Of a stretch of DNA of 64,000 nt, positions 44,537 through 54,201 are shown piece by piece. A program made the position numbers and the translations under genes. This stretch comes from CAVQZA01 sp963724805. Its GTDB lineage: Bacteria; Actinomycetota; Thermoleophilia; Gaiellales; Gaiellaceae. The stretch lies in contig CAVRWA010000014.1 of assembly GCA_963724805.1 (NCBI GenBank), forward strand, positions 1,116,001 through 1,180,000, in the 5' to 3' direction. The notes under the pieces were generated by a model, which saw only the letters and a program-made list of their open reading frames with translations, was not told the origin of the DNA and did no database searches. Every line of letters begins with the position of its first letter. The first letter of the stretch is position 1.

Positions 44537-46608
44537 GCGATTCCCTCCCGGCTGCTCGAGAAGCGCCGCAGCCTCAGGCTGTTGGTGACGACGAAGACAC
44601 TGGAGAAGGCCATCGCCGCCGCGGCGACGATCGGGTCGAGCAGCCCCGCGACGGCTAGCGGGATCGCGGCCACGTTGTAGGCGAAGGCCCAGAAGAGGTT
44701 GCCCTTGATCGTGCGGAGCGTCCGCCGGGCGAGCCGGACCGCGTCGGCGGCGGCGCGCGGGTCGCCCGAGACGAGCGTGATGTCGGAGGCCTCGATCGCG
44801 ATGTCGGTGCCGGTGCCGATCGCCATGCCGAGATCTGCCTGGGCCAGCGCCGGAGCGTCGTTGACGCCGTCGCCGACCATCGCGACGACCTGGCCCGTCT
44901 CCTGCAGGCGCTTCACCTCGGCGGCCTTGCCGTCCGGGAGCACCCCGGCGAGCACGTGCTCGATTCCGACCTCGGCCGCGACCTGCTCGGCGGACTCCCG
45001 GGTGTCGCCGGTCAGCAGCACGGGCGTGAGGCCGAGCGCCTTCAGCTCGCCGACGGCCTCGGCGCTCGTGGGCTTGACCGCGTCCCGCACGGCCAGCCTG
45101 GCCCGGGGGATGCCGTCCCACGCGACCACGCCGCGCTCGATGCGTACCGCGTGGCCGTCGACAACGCCCTCGACGCCGATGCCGGGCAGGTTGCGGAAGC
45201 CGGCGACCGACGGGAGCCGGCCGAGCTCGGCGCGCGCAGCCGCGGCTACGGCGCGCGCGACGGGATGCTCGCTCGCGCTCTCGAGCGCCCCGGCAAGCCG
45301 GAGGACCTCGGCGCGCGAGGCGCCGTTCAGCAGCTCGACCCCTGCGAGCTCGAGCGTGCCGGCGGTGAGGGTGCCGGTCTTGTCGAGCACGACGGTGTCG
45401 ATGCGGCGGGTCTGCTCGAGCACCTCGGGGCCTCTGATCAGGATCCCGAGCTGCGCGCCCCGCCCGGTGCCGACCATCAGCGCGGTAGGCGTGGCGAGGC
45501 CGAGGGCGCACGGGCAGGCGATGATCAGCACCGCCACGGCCGCGCTGAACGCCTCGGTGGCGGTGCCGCCGACGGCGAGCCACGCGACGAGAGTCACCAG
45601 CGAGACTGCGATCACGACCGGTACGAAGACGGCCGAGACGCGGTCGACGAGCCGCTGGATCGGCGCCTTGCCCGCCTGTGCCTCGGCGACCAGGCGGGTG
45701 ATCCGCGCGAGCGCGGTCTCGGCCCCCACCCGTGTCGCGCACACCACGAGGCGCCCGTACGTGTTGAGCGTCGCACCCACGACCTCCTCGCCCGGCCCGA
45801 CCTCGACCGGGATCGGCTCGCCGGTGAGCATCGACTGGTCGATCGCGGACTCGCCGAGCTCGACGACGCCGTCGGTGGCGATCTTCTCGCCCGGCCGGAC
45901 GACGAATCGGTCGCCGGGTCGTAGCTCGTCGACGGGCACGAGCGCTTCCTCTCCGCCGCGCAGCACCCGTGCCTCCTTCGCACCCAGCTCGAGCAGCCCG
46001 CGGATCGCCTCGCCGGAGCGGCGGCGGGCGCGGAGCTCGAGGTAGCGGCCGAGCAGGATCAGCGTCGTGATCGCCGCGGCGACTTCGAAGTAGGTGTCGG
46101 CGTCGATCCCGGCGAGGAGGGCGACGACCGACCACGTCCAGGCCGACAGCGTGCCGAGCGAGATCAGCGTGTCCATCGTTGCGGCGCGGTGACGAAGGTT
46201 GAGCGCCGCGGCGCGGTGGAACGGCCAGCCTCCCCAGAGCACGACCGGTGTCGCAAGGGCGAACGCGAGCCACTCCCAGCTCCGGAACTGGAGTGGCGGC
46301 GCCATCGCGAGCACGGCGAGCGGGGCGGTGAGAGCTGCCGAGAAGAGGAGGCGCACGCGCCAGGGCCGGCTTGGATCCTCGCCCGGGACCGCCTCGGCCG
46401 GGAGCGACGCGTGGTAGCCGGAGGCCTCGACCGCCGCGAGCAGGTCGTCGATCTCGACGCTCGCCGGGTCGAAGCTCACGGTCGCCTCGTCGGTCGCGTA
46501 GTTGACCGACGCCTCGACGCCCTCGAGCCGGTTCAGTGTCTGCTCGACGCGGACGGCGCAGGACGCGCACGACATCCCTTCGATCTCGAGCCGGACTGTC
46601 TCGGCCAT
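44533..46608 (-). CDS. copA: Cu(I)-exporting P1B-type ATPase CopA
   Basis: 691 aa. One N-terminal heavy-metal-associated domain with GMSCASC (about residues 12-18), eight predicted membrane helices, the CPC metal site (LIIACPCALGLATPTALMVG), the actuator motif MLTGEPIP, phosphorylation site VLDKTGTLTAG, nucleotide-binding ASEHPVARA and hinge MVGDGVNDAPALAQADLGMA. It exports cytosolic Cu(I). Start ATG 46608 follows directly after the CsoR box region. The usual two HMA domains are reduced to one. Confidence 0.95.
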   Translation of the reverse strand: MAETVRLEIEGMSCASCAVRVEQTLNRLEGVEASVNYATDEATVSFDPASVEIDDLLAAVEASGYHASLPAEAVPGEDPSRPWRVRLLFSAALTAPLAVLAMAPPLQFRSWEWLAFALATPVVLWGGWPFHRAAALNLRHRAATMDTLISLGTLSAWTWSVVALLAGIDADTYFEVAAAITTLILLGRYLELRARRRSGEAIRGLLELGAKEARVLRGGEEALVPVDELRPGDRFVVRPGEKIATDGVVELGESAIDQSMLTGEPIPVEVGPGEEVVGATLNTYGRLVVCATRVGAETALARITRLVAEAQAGKAPIQRLVDRVSAVFVPVVIAVSLVTLVAWLAVGGTATEAFSAAVAVLIIACPCALGLATPTALMVGTGRGAQLGILIRGPEVLEQTRRIDTVVLDKTGTLTAGTLELAGVELLNGASRAEVLRLAGALESASEHPVARAVAAAARAELGRLPSVAGFRNLPGIGVEGVVDGHAVRIERGVVAWDGIPRARLAVRDAVKPTSAEAVGELKALGLTPVLLTGDTRESAEQVAAEVGIEHVLAGVLPDGKAAEVKRLQETGQVVAMVGDGVNDAPALAQADLGMAIGTGTDIAIEASDITLVSGDPRAAADAVRLARRTLRTIKGNLFWAFAYNVAAIPLAVAGLLDPIVAAAAMAFSSVFVVTNSLRLRRFSSSREGIA

Positions 46609-46618
46609 GACCCCAATA

Positions 46619-46633
46619 TACCCACCAGGGGTA
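46619..46633. promoter_or_regulatory. CsoR operator in front of copA
   Basis: TACCC ACCA GGGGTA matches the pseudo-palindromic GTACCC/GGGTAC-type box of CsoR repressors. It lies 11 bp upstream of the copA start, overlapping the likely promoter, so copper-free CsoR would block transcription of copA-csoR. Confidence 0.75.
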
Positions 46634-46661
46634 CCTTGACATCCGGGCGAACTACGGATTC

Positions 46662-47915
46662 TCAGATCTGCCAGGCACCGCCGGCGATCAGCGGCACCGA
46701 CTTGCCGTTCGCGGCTGTTCCCGTCACCTCGAGGTCGTCGGTGCCGATCATCACGTCGATGTGGAGGTTGGCGCGGTTGACGCCCCGCCGGGCGTCCGGG
46801 CGGCGCGTGAGGCCGAAGCCGGCGCCGAAGGCGATGTGGGCCGCCGCGTTCTCGTCGAGCAGCGTGTTGAAGTAGACCCGCTTGCTCTGTCCGATCCGCG
46901 AGCTCGCGTCCACGAGCGCGACTTCCCCGAGCCGCCGCGCATTGGGCTCGCTGTCGAGGAAGGCCGCGAGGAAGTCCCGGTCGGCATCGGTGTCCGCCTC
47001 GAGCCGGACGAGTCGCCCGCCGCGGAACTCGCCGGCGATTCCTTCGAGCAGCCGGCCGCGGAAGGAGAGCGGCAGCGAGCAGCGGAACGTGCCGGCTGCG
47101 GCGCCCGCCTTGGGGCTCGTGTAGCACTCCTCGGTCGGCACGTTCGCGGAGATCACGTGGCCGTAGGCGTCACTGCGGCGGCCGCCGATGAAGACGGTTC
47201 CGGGCGAGAGGCCGACCTCGAGGTCGGTCCCCGGGCCGTGGTAGCGCAGCCGCGTCAGCTCGAGCTCGGTGAGGACGCGGGCCCGTTCGGCGAGCATCGT
47301 CGCGTGGGTGACCCAGCCCGAACCGTCGGCCGGCTCTCCCGGCCCGAGCCGGCAGAACCAGAGGATGTCCTCCGCGAGCCGTCGCTTCGCCTCGGCCGTC
47401 TCGAGCCCGGGATAGACCTGGTCCGCCCAGTACGCGGTCGGCCAGGAGCACGCCGTCCAGCGGATCCGCCCGTCGAGGCTCGCCAGGGCGACATCGCGGA
47501 TCTTCTCCATGCGGCGCGCGGAGTCGGTGGCGACACGCCCCGGCGGCAGGCCGTCGAAGACGCCGGGGTCGGCCTCACCGACCACGAACAGCGAGGCGCG
47601 GTCGGCGCCCTTGCTCGCGCGCAGCCGGCGCGCCTGCCAGTCGGGCAGGAGGCCGAGGTGCTCGTCGGCAGCGTGGCGCACGCGTGCGGCCGCCGCCCGC
47701 GGCTCGTCGTAGGTGATGTCGACGAGCCGGGCTCCGGCGCGATAGGCGGCCTCGGTGAGCGCGACGAGGAGCTCCCGGTGCTCCGGATGGCCGGCCAGGA
47801 ACAGGATGTCGTCCCGTTCGAGCGCGAGGCAGGTGACTGCCAGGAGGTCGGCGTAGCGGGCGAGCGTCGCCGGGTCCAGCACCTGCTCCGGCTCGGGCCG
47901 GGCCGCGTTCGCCAT
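46662..47915 (-). CDS. M29-family (thermophilic) metallo-aminopeptidase
   Basis: 417 aa, cytosolic. Family motifs: SANVPTEECYTSP (metal-binding Glu pair), FRGRLLEGIAGEFRGGRLVR, YFNTLLDENAAAHIAFGAGF (Glu/His ligands) and RANLHIDVMIGTDDL (His and Asp ligands). It removes N-terminal residues from peptides using two metal ions. Divergent from the hopanoid operon across 70 bp, no functional link expected. Confidence 0.92.
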   Translation of the reverse strand: MANAARPEPEQVLDPATLARYADLLAVTCLALERDDILFLAGHPEHRELLVALTEAAYRAGARLVDITYDEPRAAAARVRHAADEHLGLLPDWQARRLRASKGADRASLFVVGEADPGVFDGLPPGRVATDSARRMEKIRDVALASLDGRIRWTACSWPTAYWADQVYPGLETAEAKRRLAEDILWFCRLGPGEPADGSGWVTHATMLAERARVLTELELTRLRYHGPGTDLEVGLSPGTVFIGGRRSDAYGHVISANVPTEECYTSPKAGAAAGTFRCSLPLSFRGRLLEGIAGEFRGGRLVRLEADTDADRDFLAAFLDSEPNARRLGEVALVDASSRIGQSKRVYFNTLLDENAAAHIAFGAGFGLTRRPDARRGVNRANLHIDVMIGTDDLEVTGTAANGKSVPLIAGGAWQI

Positions 47916-47985
47916 CGCTGGAACCTACCAAGCGCCTCCGACCTGGTTTGAACTTCAGCGCCGAACTAGCGAACCTTTACCTGCG

Positions 47986-48780
47986 ATGGACACGGCAGCC
48001 GTCCAGGAGCGGGCGCGGGGCGAGAACTTCCCTGTCGCATCGCTGCTTTTCCCGCGGGCCCTGCGGCCGCACTTGCGCGCGGTCTACGGCTACTGCCGCC
48101 TCGTGGACATTCTGGGGGACGAGATCGAAGGCGACCGGCCGGCGACGCTGGACGAGCTCGAGCGCGAGCTGGGCGCCTGCTACGGCGGCGAGCCGAGCTG
48201 GCCGGTGCTGGTCGAGCTCCAGCCGACGATCCTGGAGTTCGGCCTCCCACCCGAGCCGTTCATCCGTTTGATCGAGGCGAATCGTATGGACCAGCGAGTG
48301 TCGTCGTACGAGAGCTGGGAGGACCTGCGTTGGTACTGCGTCCATTCGGCCGACCCGGTCGGCCACATCGTGCTCGGGCTGCTGCGGCGAGACCGGGAGG
48401 CCGATCTCCTCGACGCCTCGGACGGCGTCTGCACAGGGCTCCAGCTGGTCAACTTCTTACAGGACGTGCCGCGCGATCTCGCGCTCGGGCGTGTCTATCT
48501 ACCCGCCGAGGACCGGAGGCGGTACGAGGTCGAGCGGCTCGACCGCCCGAGCCCGGAGCTCCGCGAGCTGCTCGAGTTCGAGGCGGAGCGCGCCCGCGGG
48601 CTTCTGGCCTCGGGAGCGGTGCTCCAGGAACGGCTCGGCGGCCGGATCGGGCGCGCGGTCGGGCTCTTTGCCCGCGGCGGGCTCGCCGCGCTGGCGGCGC
48701 TCGAGCGCGCGGACTGGGACATCTTCACGGGGCGGCCCCGGCCCTCGCGCGCCCGGCTCGCCTGGGAGGCGTTTCGGTGA
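47986..48780 (+). CDS. hpnC: Hydroxysqualene synthase HpnC
   Basis: 264 aa, squalene/phytoene synthase fold. HpnC features: ARGENFPVASLLFPRALRPH at the start, VYGYCRLVDILGDE (first Asp-rich motif, VDxxGDE form typical of HpnC), GLQLVNFLQDVPRDLALGRV (second motif) and YLPAEDRRRY. In the HpnCDE route it converts presqualene diphosphate to hydroxysqualene. First gene of a seven-gene run; its stop overlaps hpnD (GTGA). Confidence 0.93.
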   Translation: MDTAAVQERARGENFPVASLLFPRALRPHLRAVYGYCRLVDILGDEIEGDRPATLDELERELGACYGGEPSWPVLVELQPTILEFGLPPEPFIRLIEANRMDQRVSSYESWEDLRWYCVHSADPVGHIVLGLLRRDREADLLDASDGVCTGLQLVNFLQDVPRDLALGRVYLPAEDRRRYEVERLDRPSPELRELLEFEAERARGLLASGAVLQERLGGRIGRAVGLFARGGLAALAALERADWDIFTGRPRPSRARLAWEAFR

Positions 48781-49601
48781 CGACGACTGCCGAGGCTTAC
48801 GCGGAGGTCGAACGGCTCACGCGGCGGCGCGCGCGCAACTTCGCCTACGGGATCATGGTGCTGCCGCGGCCGAAGCGGCGCGCGATCGCCGCGATCTACG
48901 CCTTCGCGCGCCGCGTGGACGACATCGCGGACGGCGAGCTCCCCGTCGACCAGAAGCGCGCCCGGCTCGAGGAGCTGCACCTGCTCCTCGACGCCCCGCC
49001 CGGCCACGACTTCGCCCTGGTCGCGCTCGCCGACGCACGCGGGCGCTACCCGATCCCCGAGACGGCCCTTCATTCGTTCGTGGACGGCGGCCTGCAGGAC
49101 CTCGAGGTGACCCGCTACGCGACCTTCGAGGATCTCCGCGGCTACTGCCGGCTCGTCGCCGGAGCGGTCGGAGTCGCCTGCCTGCCGGTCTACGGCGGCG
49201 GCGACCCGGAGCTGGCCGAGACGCTCGGCGTCGCGCTGCAGCTGATCAACATCATCCGGGACGTCGCCGAGGACTGGTCGCTCGGCCGCGTCTACCTCCC
49301 AACCGACGAGCTCGAGGCCTTCGCGGTCCTGGAGGAGGACATCGGCGCGGGGCTCCTGACGCCGCAGCTCCAGGCCCTGCTCGCGTTCCAGGCCGAGCGT
49401 GCTCGTGTCTACCTGGACGACGGCCTGCACCTGCTCGACCAGCTCGACCGGCGCAGTGCTCTCTGCGTCGGCGCCTTCGCCGGCCTCTACCGCGCCACGC
49501 TGGAGCGGATCGAGGAGTCCGGGTTCGACGTGTTCGCCGGGCCCCCGCACCTCTCGCCGCTCGTCAAGCTCCGCATCGTCGGGGGAGGGCTCTGGCGATG
49601 A
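48777..49601 (+). CDS. hpnD: Presqualene diphosphate synthase HpnD
   Basis: 274 aa from GTG 48777. ARNFAYGIMVLPRPKRRAIA, IYAFARRVDDIAD (first Asp-rich motif), YCRLVAGAVGVACLPVYG and LQLINIIRDVAEDWSLGRVY (second Asp-rich motif), then YLPTDELEAF. It condenses two farnesyl diphosphates to presqualene diphosphate, the substrate of HpnC. 4-nt overlaps on both sides indicate translational coupling. Confidence 0.93.
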   Translation: MTTTAEAYAEVERLTRRRARNFAYGIMVLPRPKRRAIAAIYAFARRVDDIADGELPVDQKRARLEELHLLLDAPPGHDFALVALADARGRYPIPETALHSFVDGGLQDLEVTRYATFEDLRGYCRLVAGAVGVACLPVYGGGDPELAETLGVALQLINIIRDVAEDWSLGRVYLPTDELEAFAVLEEDIGAGLLTPQLQALLAFQAERARVYLDDGLHLLDQLDRRSALCVGAFAGLYRATLERIEESGFDVFAGPPHLSPLVKLRIVGGGLWR

Positions 49602-50863
49602 GGAGCGTGGTGATCGGCGGCGGGCTCGCCGGGCTCGCGGCTGCGCTCCGCCTCGTCGAAGCAGGACACGAGGTGACGCTGCTCGAGGCGCGTCCCACGC
49701 TCGGCGGCGTGGTGCAGACGCTGCCGAAGCGGGACGGCGACCCCTCGCCGCCGCCGGACAACGGCCAGCACATCGGCCTCGGCTGCTTCACCGCCTGGCA
49801 GGAGTTCCTCGGCCTCGCGGGCTCGGCCGGCTCGCTCGACCGGCGACCCCTCGAGCTGCCGGTGCTCGACGAGCAGGGCCGGGTCGGGGTGATCTCCGAC
49901 CGCCCGCTCGACCTGCTCCGCTACCGGCACCTGCCGCTGCGCGACCGCCTCGGCATCGTGCGCACGCTCGCGCGGCTGCGCCGGCTCGACCCCGCCGCGC
50001 ACGACGGCGAGACCTTCGCGGACGTGCTCGGCTCCAGGGAGCGTGTGATCGAGCGCTTCTGGGACGTCTTCATCCGCCCGGCGCTGAACTTGCGGAGCGC
50101 CGAGGCGAGCGCCGCGCTCGGGCTCTTCACAGTCCAGACCGCGCTGCTCGGAGAGAAGGGCGCGGGCGACCTGCTGCTGCCGACGGCGCCGCTCGGGGCG
50201 ATGCACGGCGATGCGGCTGGGGCGGCGCTGCTCGCGGGCGGCGCGGAGGTGAGGCTCGGCGCACGGGTCGTGGCGCTCGAGCCCGGCGCCGCCGTCCTCG
50301 CGGACGGCGAGCGGCTCGGGGCGGACTCGTTCGTCGTGGCGCTCCCTCCGGCCGAGAGCGCCCGACTGCTCGAAGAGGAGGACCCGGGGCTCGAGAGCTC
50401 CCCGATCGTGAGCGTGCACCTGCTCTTCGACCGGGAGCTGCTGCCCTACCCGCTCGCCGCCCTGCTCTCGAGCCCCGCTCACTGGGTGTTCGACCGCGGC
50501 GCGCTGACGGGACACCGGCCGGAACGCGGCCAGTATCTGACCGTCGTCTCGAGCGGCGTCCCCGAGCTGCTCGAGGTGCGCGGGCGCGAGCTCGTCGAGC
50601 TGATCTCGGGCGAGCTGATCGCGCGGCTCGGGCCGGCGGGCGTGCTCTGGTCGCGCGTCAGCCGCGAGCCGGAGGCGACGGTGGCGGGGCGCCCGGGCCA
50701 GGCCGTGCGCCGCCGGGGCACAGAGACGGGCCGGGCGAACGTCGTCCGCGCCGGCGCGTGGACCGACACGGGCTGGCCTGCGACGATGGAGAGCGCGGTC
50801 CGCAGCGGTTTCGAAGCGGCCCAAGTGCTCATGAGCACGAGGACCGAGGAGGTTGCGGCGTGA
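49598..50863 (+). CDS. hpnE: Hydroxysqualene dehydroxylase HpnE
   Basis: 421 aa FAD-dependent amine-oxidase-like protein. Dinucleotide motif VIGGGLAGLAAALRLVEAGH, then LLEARPTLGGVVQTL and NGQHIGLGCFTAWQEFLGLA, and a C-terminal FAD contact region RAGAWTDTGWPATMESAVRS. It reduces hydroxysqualene to squalene, the last step of the HpnCDE route that replaces eukaryote-type squalene synthase. ATGA overlap with hpnD. Confidence 0.92.
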   Translation: MRSVVIGGGLAGLAAALRLVEAGHEVTLLEARPTLGGVVQTLPKRDGDPSPPPDNGQHIGLGCFTAWQEFLGLAGSAGSLDRRPLELPVLDEQGRVGVISDRPLDLLRYRHLPLRDRLGIVRTLARLRRLDPAAHDGETFADVLGSRERVIERFWDVFIRPALNLRSAEASAALGLFTVQTALLGEKGAGDLLLPTAPLGAMHGDAAGAALLAGGAEVRLGARVVALEPGAAVLADGERLGADSFVVALPPAESARLLEEEDPGLESSPIVSVHLLFDRELLPYPLAALLSSPAHWVFDRGALTGHRPERGQYLTVVSSGVPELLEVRGRELVELISGELIARLGPAGVLWSRVSREPEATVAGRPGQAVRRRGTETGRANVVRAGAWTDTGWPATMESAVRSGFEAAQVLMSTRTEEVAA

Positions 50864-52677
50864 CGGCGACCGAGTCGGCGACCGCGCTCGACACCGCGCT
50901 CGAGCGGGGCACCCGGCGGCTGCTCGAGCTGCAGTGTCCGGAGGGGTACTGGGTAGGCGAGCTGGAGTCGAACGCGACGATGGTCGCCGAGCATCTCTTC
51001 ATGCTCCACTTCCTCGGCCTGCGCGACGCCGAGACCGACCGCAAGCTCGCGAACGAGCTGCTCGGGCGGCGCCGCGCAGACGGCACCTGGGCGATCTGGT
51101 GGGACGGGCCGCCCGACCTCTCGGTCACCGTCGAGGCCTACGCGGCGCTGAAGCTAGCAGGCGTGGATGCGGGCGAGGCGACCCGCGCGTACATCAGTCG
51201 CGAGGGCGGGATTGGGCGGACACGCATCTTCACCAAGGCTTTCCTGGCGTTGCTCGGGCAGTGGCCGTGGCACCGCATGGTGAACGTCCCCGTCGAGCTG
51301 ATCCTCGCGCCTCCCGGTGCGCCGCTCTCGGTCTACGACTTCGCGTGCTGGGCGCGGCAGACCCTCGTGCCGCTCTCCGTGGTGATGGCGCTGAAGCCCG
51401 TGAGGCCGGCCGGGATCGATCTGAGCGAGATCGGCGCGCGCCCGGGGCGGAACCGTAGGCCCTTCTCCAATCGGGTGCGGCGGCGAGCGATCCGGGCCGC
51501 CGAGCGGTGGGTGCGCGAGCGGCAGGAGGCGGACGGCTCCTGGGGCGGGATCCAGCCGCCGTGGGTCTGGTCGCTGCTGATGCTCGCCGCGCTCGGCCAC
51601 AACCGCGAGGACGAGTGCTTCCGCCGCGGGATCGACGGCTGGGCCGGCTTCATGATCGACGAGGGCGACCACCTGCGCCCCGAGGCGTGCCAGTCGCCGG
51701 TCTGGGATACGGGCCTCGTCGTACTCGCGCTGCGCGCCGCGGGCGTTCCCGCCGACCACCCGCAGCTCGTCAAGGCCGGCGAGTGGCTGTTGCGGGAGGA
51801 GATCAGGGTCAAGGGCGACTGGGCGGTGGGCCGGCCGCACCTGGCCCCGGGCGGCTGGGCCTTCGAGTACCAGAACGACCTCTACCCCGACATCGACGAC
51901 ACCGCCGTCATCGCGCTGGCGCTGCGCGAGCTCGAGATGGGGGAGGACGCCGTGCAGCGCGGGCTCGACTGGGCCGCGGGGATGCAGTCCACGAACGGCG
52001 GCTGGGGAGCGTTCGACGTCGACAACACAAAGGACTGGATCCCGCGAATCCCGTTCTGCGACTTCGGCGCGGTGATCGACCCACCGAGCGAGGACGTGAC
52101 CGCCCACGTGCTGGAGGTGCTCGCGCCGGATCCCGCCTACGACGACGTCGTGCGGCACGGGCTCGACTACCTCCTCGGCGAGCAGCAATCGGACGGCTCG
52201 TGGTGGGGACGCTGGGGGGTGAACCACCTCTACGGGACGGGCGCTGCGCTCCCCGCTCTCGAGGCCTGCGGGATCCCTCCGGGTCACCCGGCGGTGCGGC
52301 GTGCGCTCGCCTGGCTCGACTCCGTCCAGCGTGAGGACGGCAGCTTCGGCGAGGACATCCTCTCCTACTCCGATCCCTCGCTCCGTGGCCGCGCGAGCTT
52401 CGCGACGCCGTCTCAGACGGCCTGGGCATTGCTCGGCTACATCGGCGGCGGCGCGGCCGGATCGGCCCCGGCGCGGGCTGCCGCCGACTACCTGTGCCGG
52501 GCCCAGCGATCTGACGGTGACTGGGACGAGCTCGCGTATACGGGCACAGGGTTCCCACTCGACTTTATGATTAGGTACCACCTCTACCGAATTTCGTTCC
52601 CGATGCTGGCGCTCGGCAGGTTTCGCGAAAGGGGGCTAGGTGAAGTTTCCGCTCCGCTCGACAGTGGAGATCGGTAG
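50860..52677 (+). CDS. shc: Squalene-hopene cyclase
   Basis: 605 aa from GTG 50860. The protonating DxDD motif is YPDIDDTAV near residue 345. Several QW repeats are visible (QCPEGYWVGE, RQEADGSWGG, MQSTNGGWGAFD, QQSDGSWWGRWG, QREDGSFGED, QRSDGDWDE). ACQSPVWDTGL and GRWGVNHLYGTGAALPAL are conserved cavity segments. It cyclises squalene to hopene/hopanol at the membrane. Slightly shorter than the usual 630 aa. The 3' end overlaps hpnH by 38 nt. Confidence 0.95.
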   Translation: MTATESATALDTALERGTRRLLELQCPEGYWVGELESNATMVAEHLFMLHFLGLRDAETDRKLANELLGRRRADGTWAIWWDGPPDLSVTVEAYAALKLAGVDAGEATRAYISREGGIGRTRIFTKAFLALLGQWPWHRMVNVPVELILAPPGAPLSVYDFACWARQTLVPLSVVMALKPVRPAGIDLSEIGARPGRNRRPFSNRVRRRAIRAAERWVRERQEADGSWGGIQPPWVWSLLMLAALGHNREDECFRRGIDGWAGFMIDEGDHLRPEACQSPVWDTGLVVLALRAAGVPADHPQLVKAGEWLLREEIRVKGDWAVGRPHLAPGGWAFEYQNDLYPDIDDTAVIALALRELEMGEDAVQRGLDWAAGMQSTNGGWGAFDVDNTKDWIPRIPFCDFGAVIDPPSEDVTAHVLEVLAPDPAYDDVVRHGLDYLLGEQQSDGSWWGRWGVNHLYGTGAALPALEACGIPPGHPAVRRALAWLDSVQREDGSFGEDILSYSDPSLRGRASFATPSQTAWALLGYIGGGAAGSAPARAAADYLCRAQRSDGDWDELAYTGTGFPLDFMIRYHLYRISFPMLALGRFRERGLGEVSAPLDSGDR

Positions 52678-53644
52678 GTACGTCGCCGCACAGCAGCGCA
52701 AGGGCGAGCGCTACCCGCTCGTGCTGATGCTGGAGCCGACGCTGGCCTGCAACATCGCCTGCATCGGCTGCGGCAAGATCCGCGAGTACGAGTCGAACCG
52801 CGCGCGGCTGAGCGTCGAGGAGTGCATCGACGCGGGTGTGCAGTGCCCCGCCCCCGTCGTCTCCATCTGCGGCGGCGAACCGCTCGTCTACAAGGGGATC
52901 GAGGAGGTCGTCGCCGGGATGCTCGAGCTCCGGAAGACGATCGAGCTCTGCACGAACGCGCTCCGCCTCGAGGAGTTCCTGGAGGTGTTCGAGCCGAGCC
53001 CTCGCCTGACCTTCGTCGTCCACCTCGACGGGATGCGCGAGATCCACGACTACGTCTGCGACTACCCGGGTCTCTGGGACATCGCGGTCGAGTCGATCCG
53101 CAAGGCGCGCGCCTCGGGGTTCCGGGTCACGACGAACACGACCGTGTTCAAGGAGACGCAGGTCGCCGACGTCGTCGAGATGATGGGCTACCTCACGAAC
53201 GAGGTCGGGATCGACGGGATGCTGATCGCGCCGGGATACCAGTACTCGCAGATCGACCCCGAGCTGACGATGACCCGTGAGGAGCACGAGGTGAAGTTCC
53301 GCGAGATCCGCGAGGCGACGCGCAAGCACGGGTATCGCTGGCTCGCGAGCCCGCTGTACCAGGACTTCCTCACGGGTGAGCGCAAGCTTGCGTGCGCACC
53401 GTGGGGATCGATTACGCGGAACCCGTACGGGTGGAAGGGGCCGTGCTACCTGCTCACGGACGGCATCTTCCCGACGTACGACGCATTGCTCGAAGGGATC
53501 GAGTGGGAGGAGTACGGGCCCGGCAATGACCCGCGCTGCGAGCACTGCGGGATCCATTCGGGGTTCGAGCCCTCCGCTGCGTTCGAGGCGACGCGAAGCG
53601 TCAAGCAGAGTGCTCGGAGCATGGCATGGACCCTGACGGGCTGA
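52640..53644 (+). CDS. hpnH: Adenosyl-hopene transferase HpnH (radical SAM)
   Basis: 334 aa from GTG 52640. The radical-SAM cluster Cys are 37, 41 and 44 (ACNIACIGCGK), followed by VSICGGEPLVYKGIEEVV (GGE SAM motif) and a C-terminal Cys cluster region (LACAPWGSI, PCYLLTDGIFP, RCEHCGIHSG). It adds the 5'-deoxyadenosyl radical to hopene, giving adenosylhopane, the first step to bacteriohopanetetrol-type side chains. Confidence 0.95.
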   Translation: MKFPLRSTVEIGRYVAAQQRKGERYPLVLMLEPTLACNIACIGCGKIREYESNRARLSVEECIDAGVQCPAPVVSICGGEPLVYKGIEEVVAGMLELRKTIELCTNALRLEEFLEVFEPSPRLTFVVHLDGMREIHDYVCDYPGLWDIAVESIRKARASGFRVTTNTTVFKETQVADVVEMMGYLTNEVGIDGMLIAPGYQYSQIDPELTMTREEHEVKFREIREATRKHGYRWLASPLYQDFLTGERKLACAPWGSITRNPYGWKGPCYLLTDGIFPTYDALLEGIEWEEYGPGNDPRCEHCGIHSGFEPSAAFEATRSVKQSARSMAWTLTG

Positions 53645-54201
53645 TCTTCGCAGTCGCGACCACGGCGGAGGAGCGCGCCGCCCGGCGGGCCGGGGCGCGC
53701 ACCGCGCTGATCGGTCTCGGCGCCGCAAACGGGATCCCGGACGGCAGGCTCGTCTCGTTCGGGCTCGCGGGCGCGCTACACGACGGCCTTTCGTGCGGCG
53801 AGGTGATCGACGCGACCCGCGTCGTCGACACGGACGGCGCGGTGCTCTGGGAAGGGCCGCCGCTCGGCGTGTCGGGCGGGCGTGCGGGGACGATCCTCGC
53901 GATGGACGAGGTCGTCGACGACCCGGTCGAGCGACGGCGCCTGCACGAGCGGACCGGCGCGGATGCGGCCGACTTGGAGAGCGGGGCGCTCGCGCGCACG
54001 GGCCGCCTGGCAGGGGTTGTCCGTGCGATCAGCGACACGCCCGGCCGCGGGCTCAGCGGCATCGAGGGCGCGGTCGGGCCCGAGGGTCGCACCGACTGGG
54101 GCGGGCTGGCGCTCGCGTTCGCGCGCGCGCCTCGCGGGGTCGCCCGTGCGGCGGCCGATGCGCGCCGCGCGCTGAAACGGCTCGAGGGCGTGGCCGCGTG
54201 A
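53626..54201 (+). CDS. hpnG: Hopanoid-associated phosphorylase HpnG
   Basis: 191 aa. Nucleoside-phosphorylase-like fold: LIGLGAANGI, VSFGLAGALHDGLSCGEVID, ADLESGALARTGRLAGVVRA (nucleoside-site Glu in the DLES motif) and VRAISDTPGRGL. It removes adenine from adenosylhopane to give phosphoribohopane. Shorter than the 210-250 aa common in proteobacteria. Overlaps hpnH by 19 nt and ispH by 4 nt. Confidence 0.88.
   Translation: MDPDGLIFAVATTAEERAARRAGARTALIGLGAANGIPDGRLVSFGLAGALHDGLSCGEVIDATRVVDTDGAVLWEGPPLGVSGGRAGTILAMDEVVDDPVERRRLHERTGADAADLESGALARTGRLAGVVRAISDTPGRGLSGIEGAVGPEGRTDWGGLALAFARAPRGVARAAADARRALKRLEGVAA

Noticed and set aside
47946..47985. Promoter for the hopanoid operon (TTGAAC followed by GAACCT)
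   Set aside because: The -35 resembles consensus but no TANNNT hexamer lies at a suitable distance, so I do not call it.
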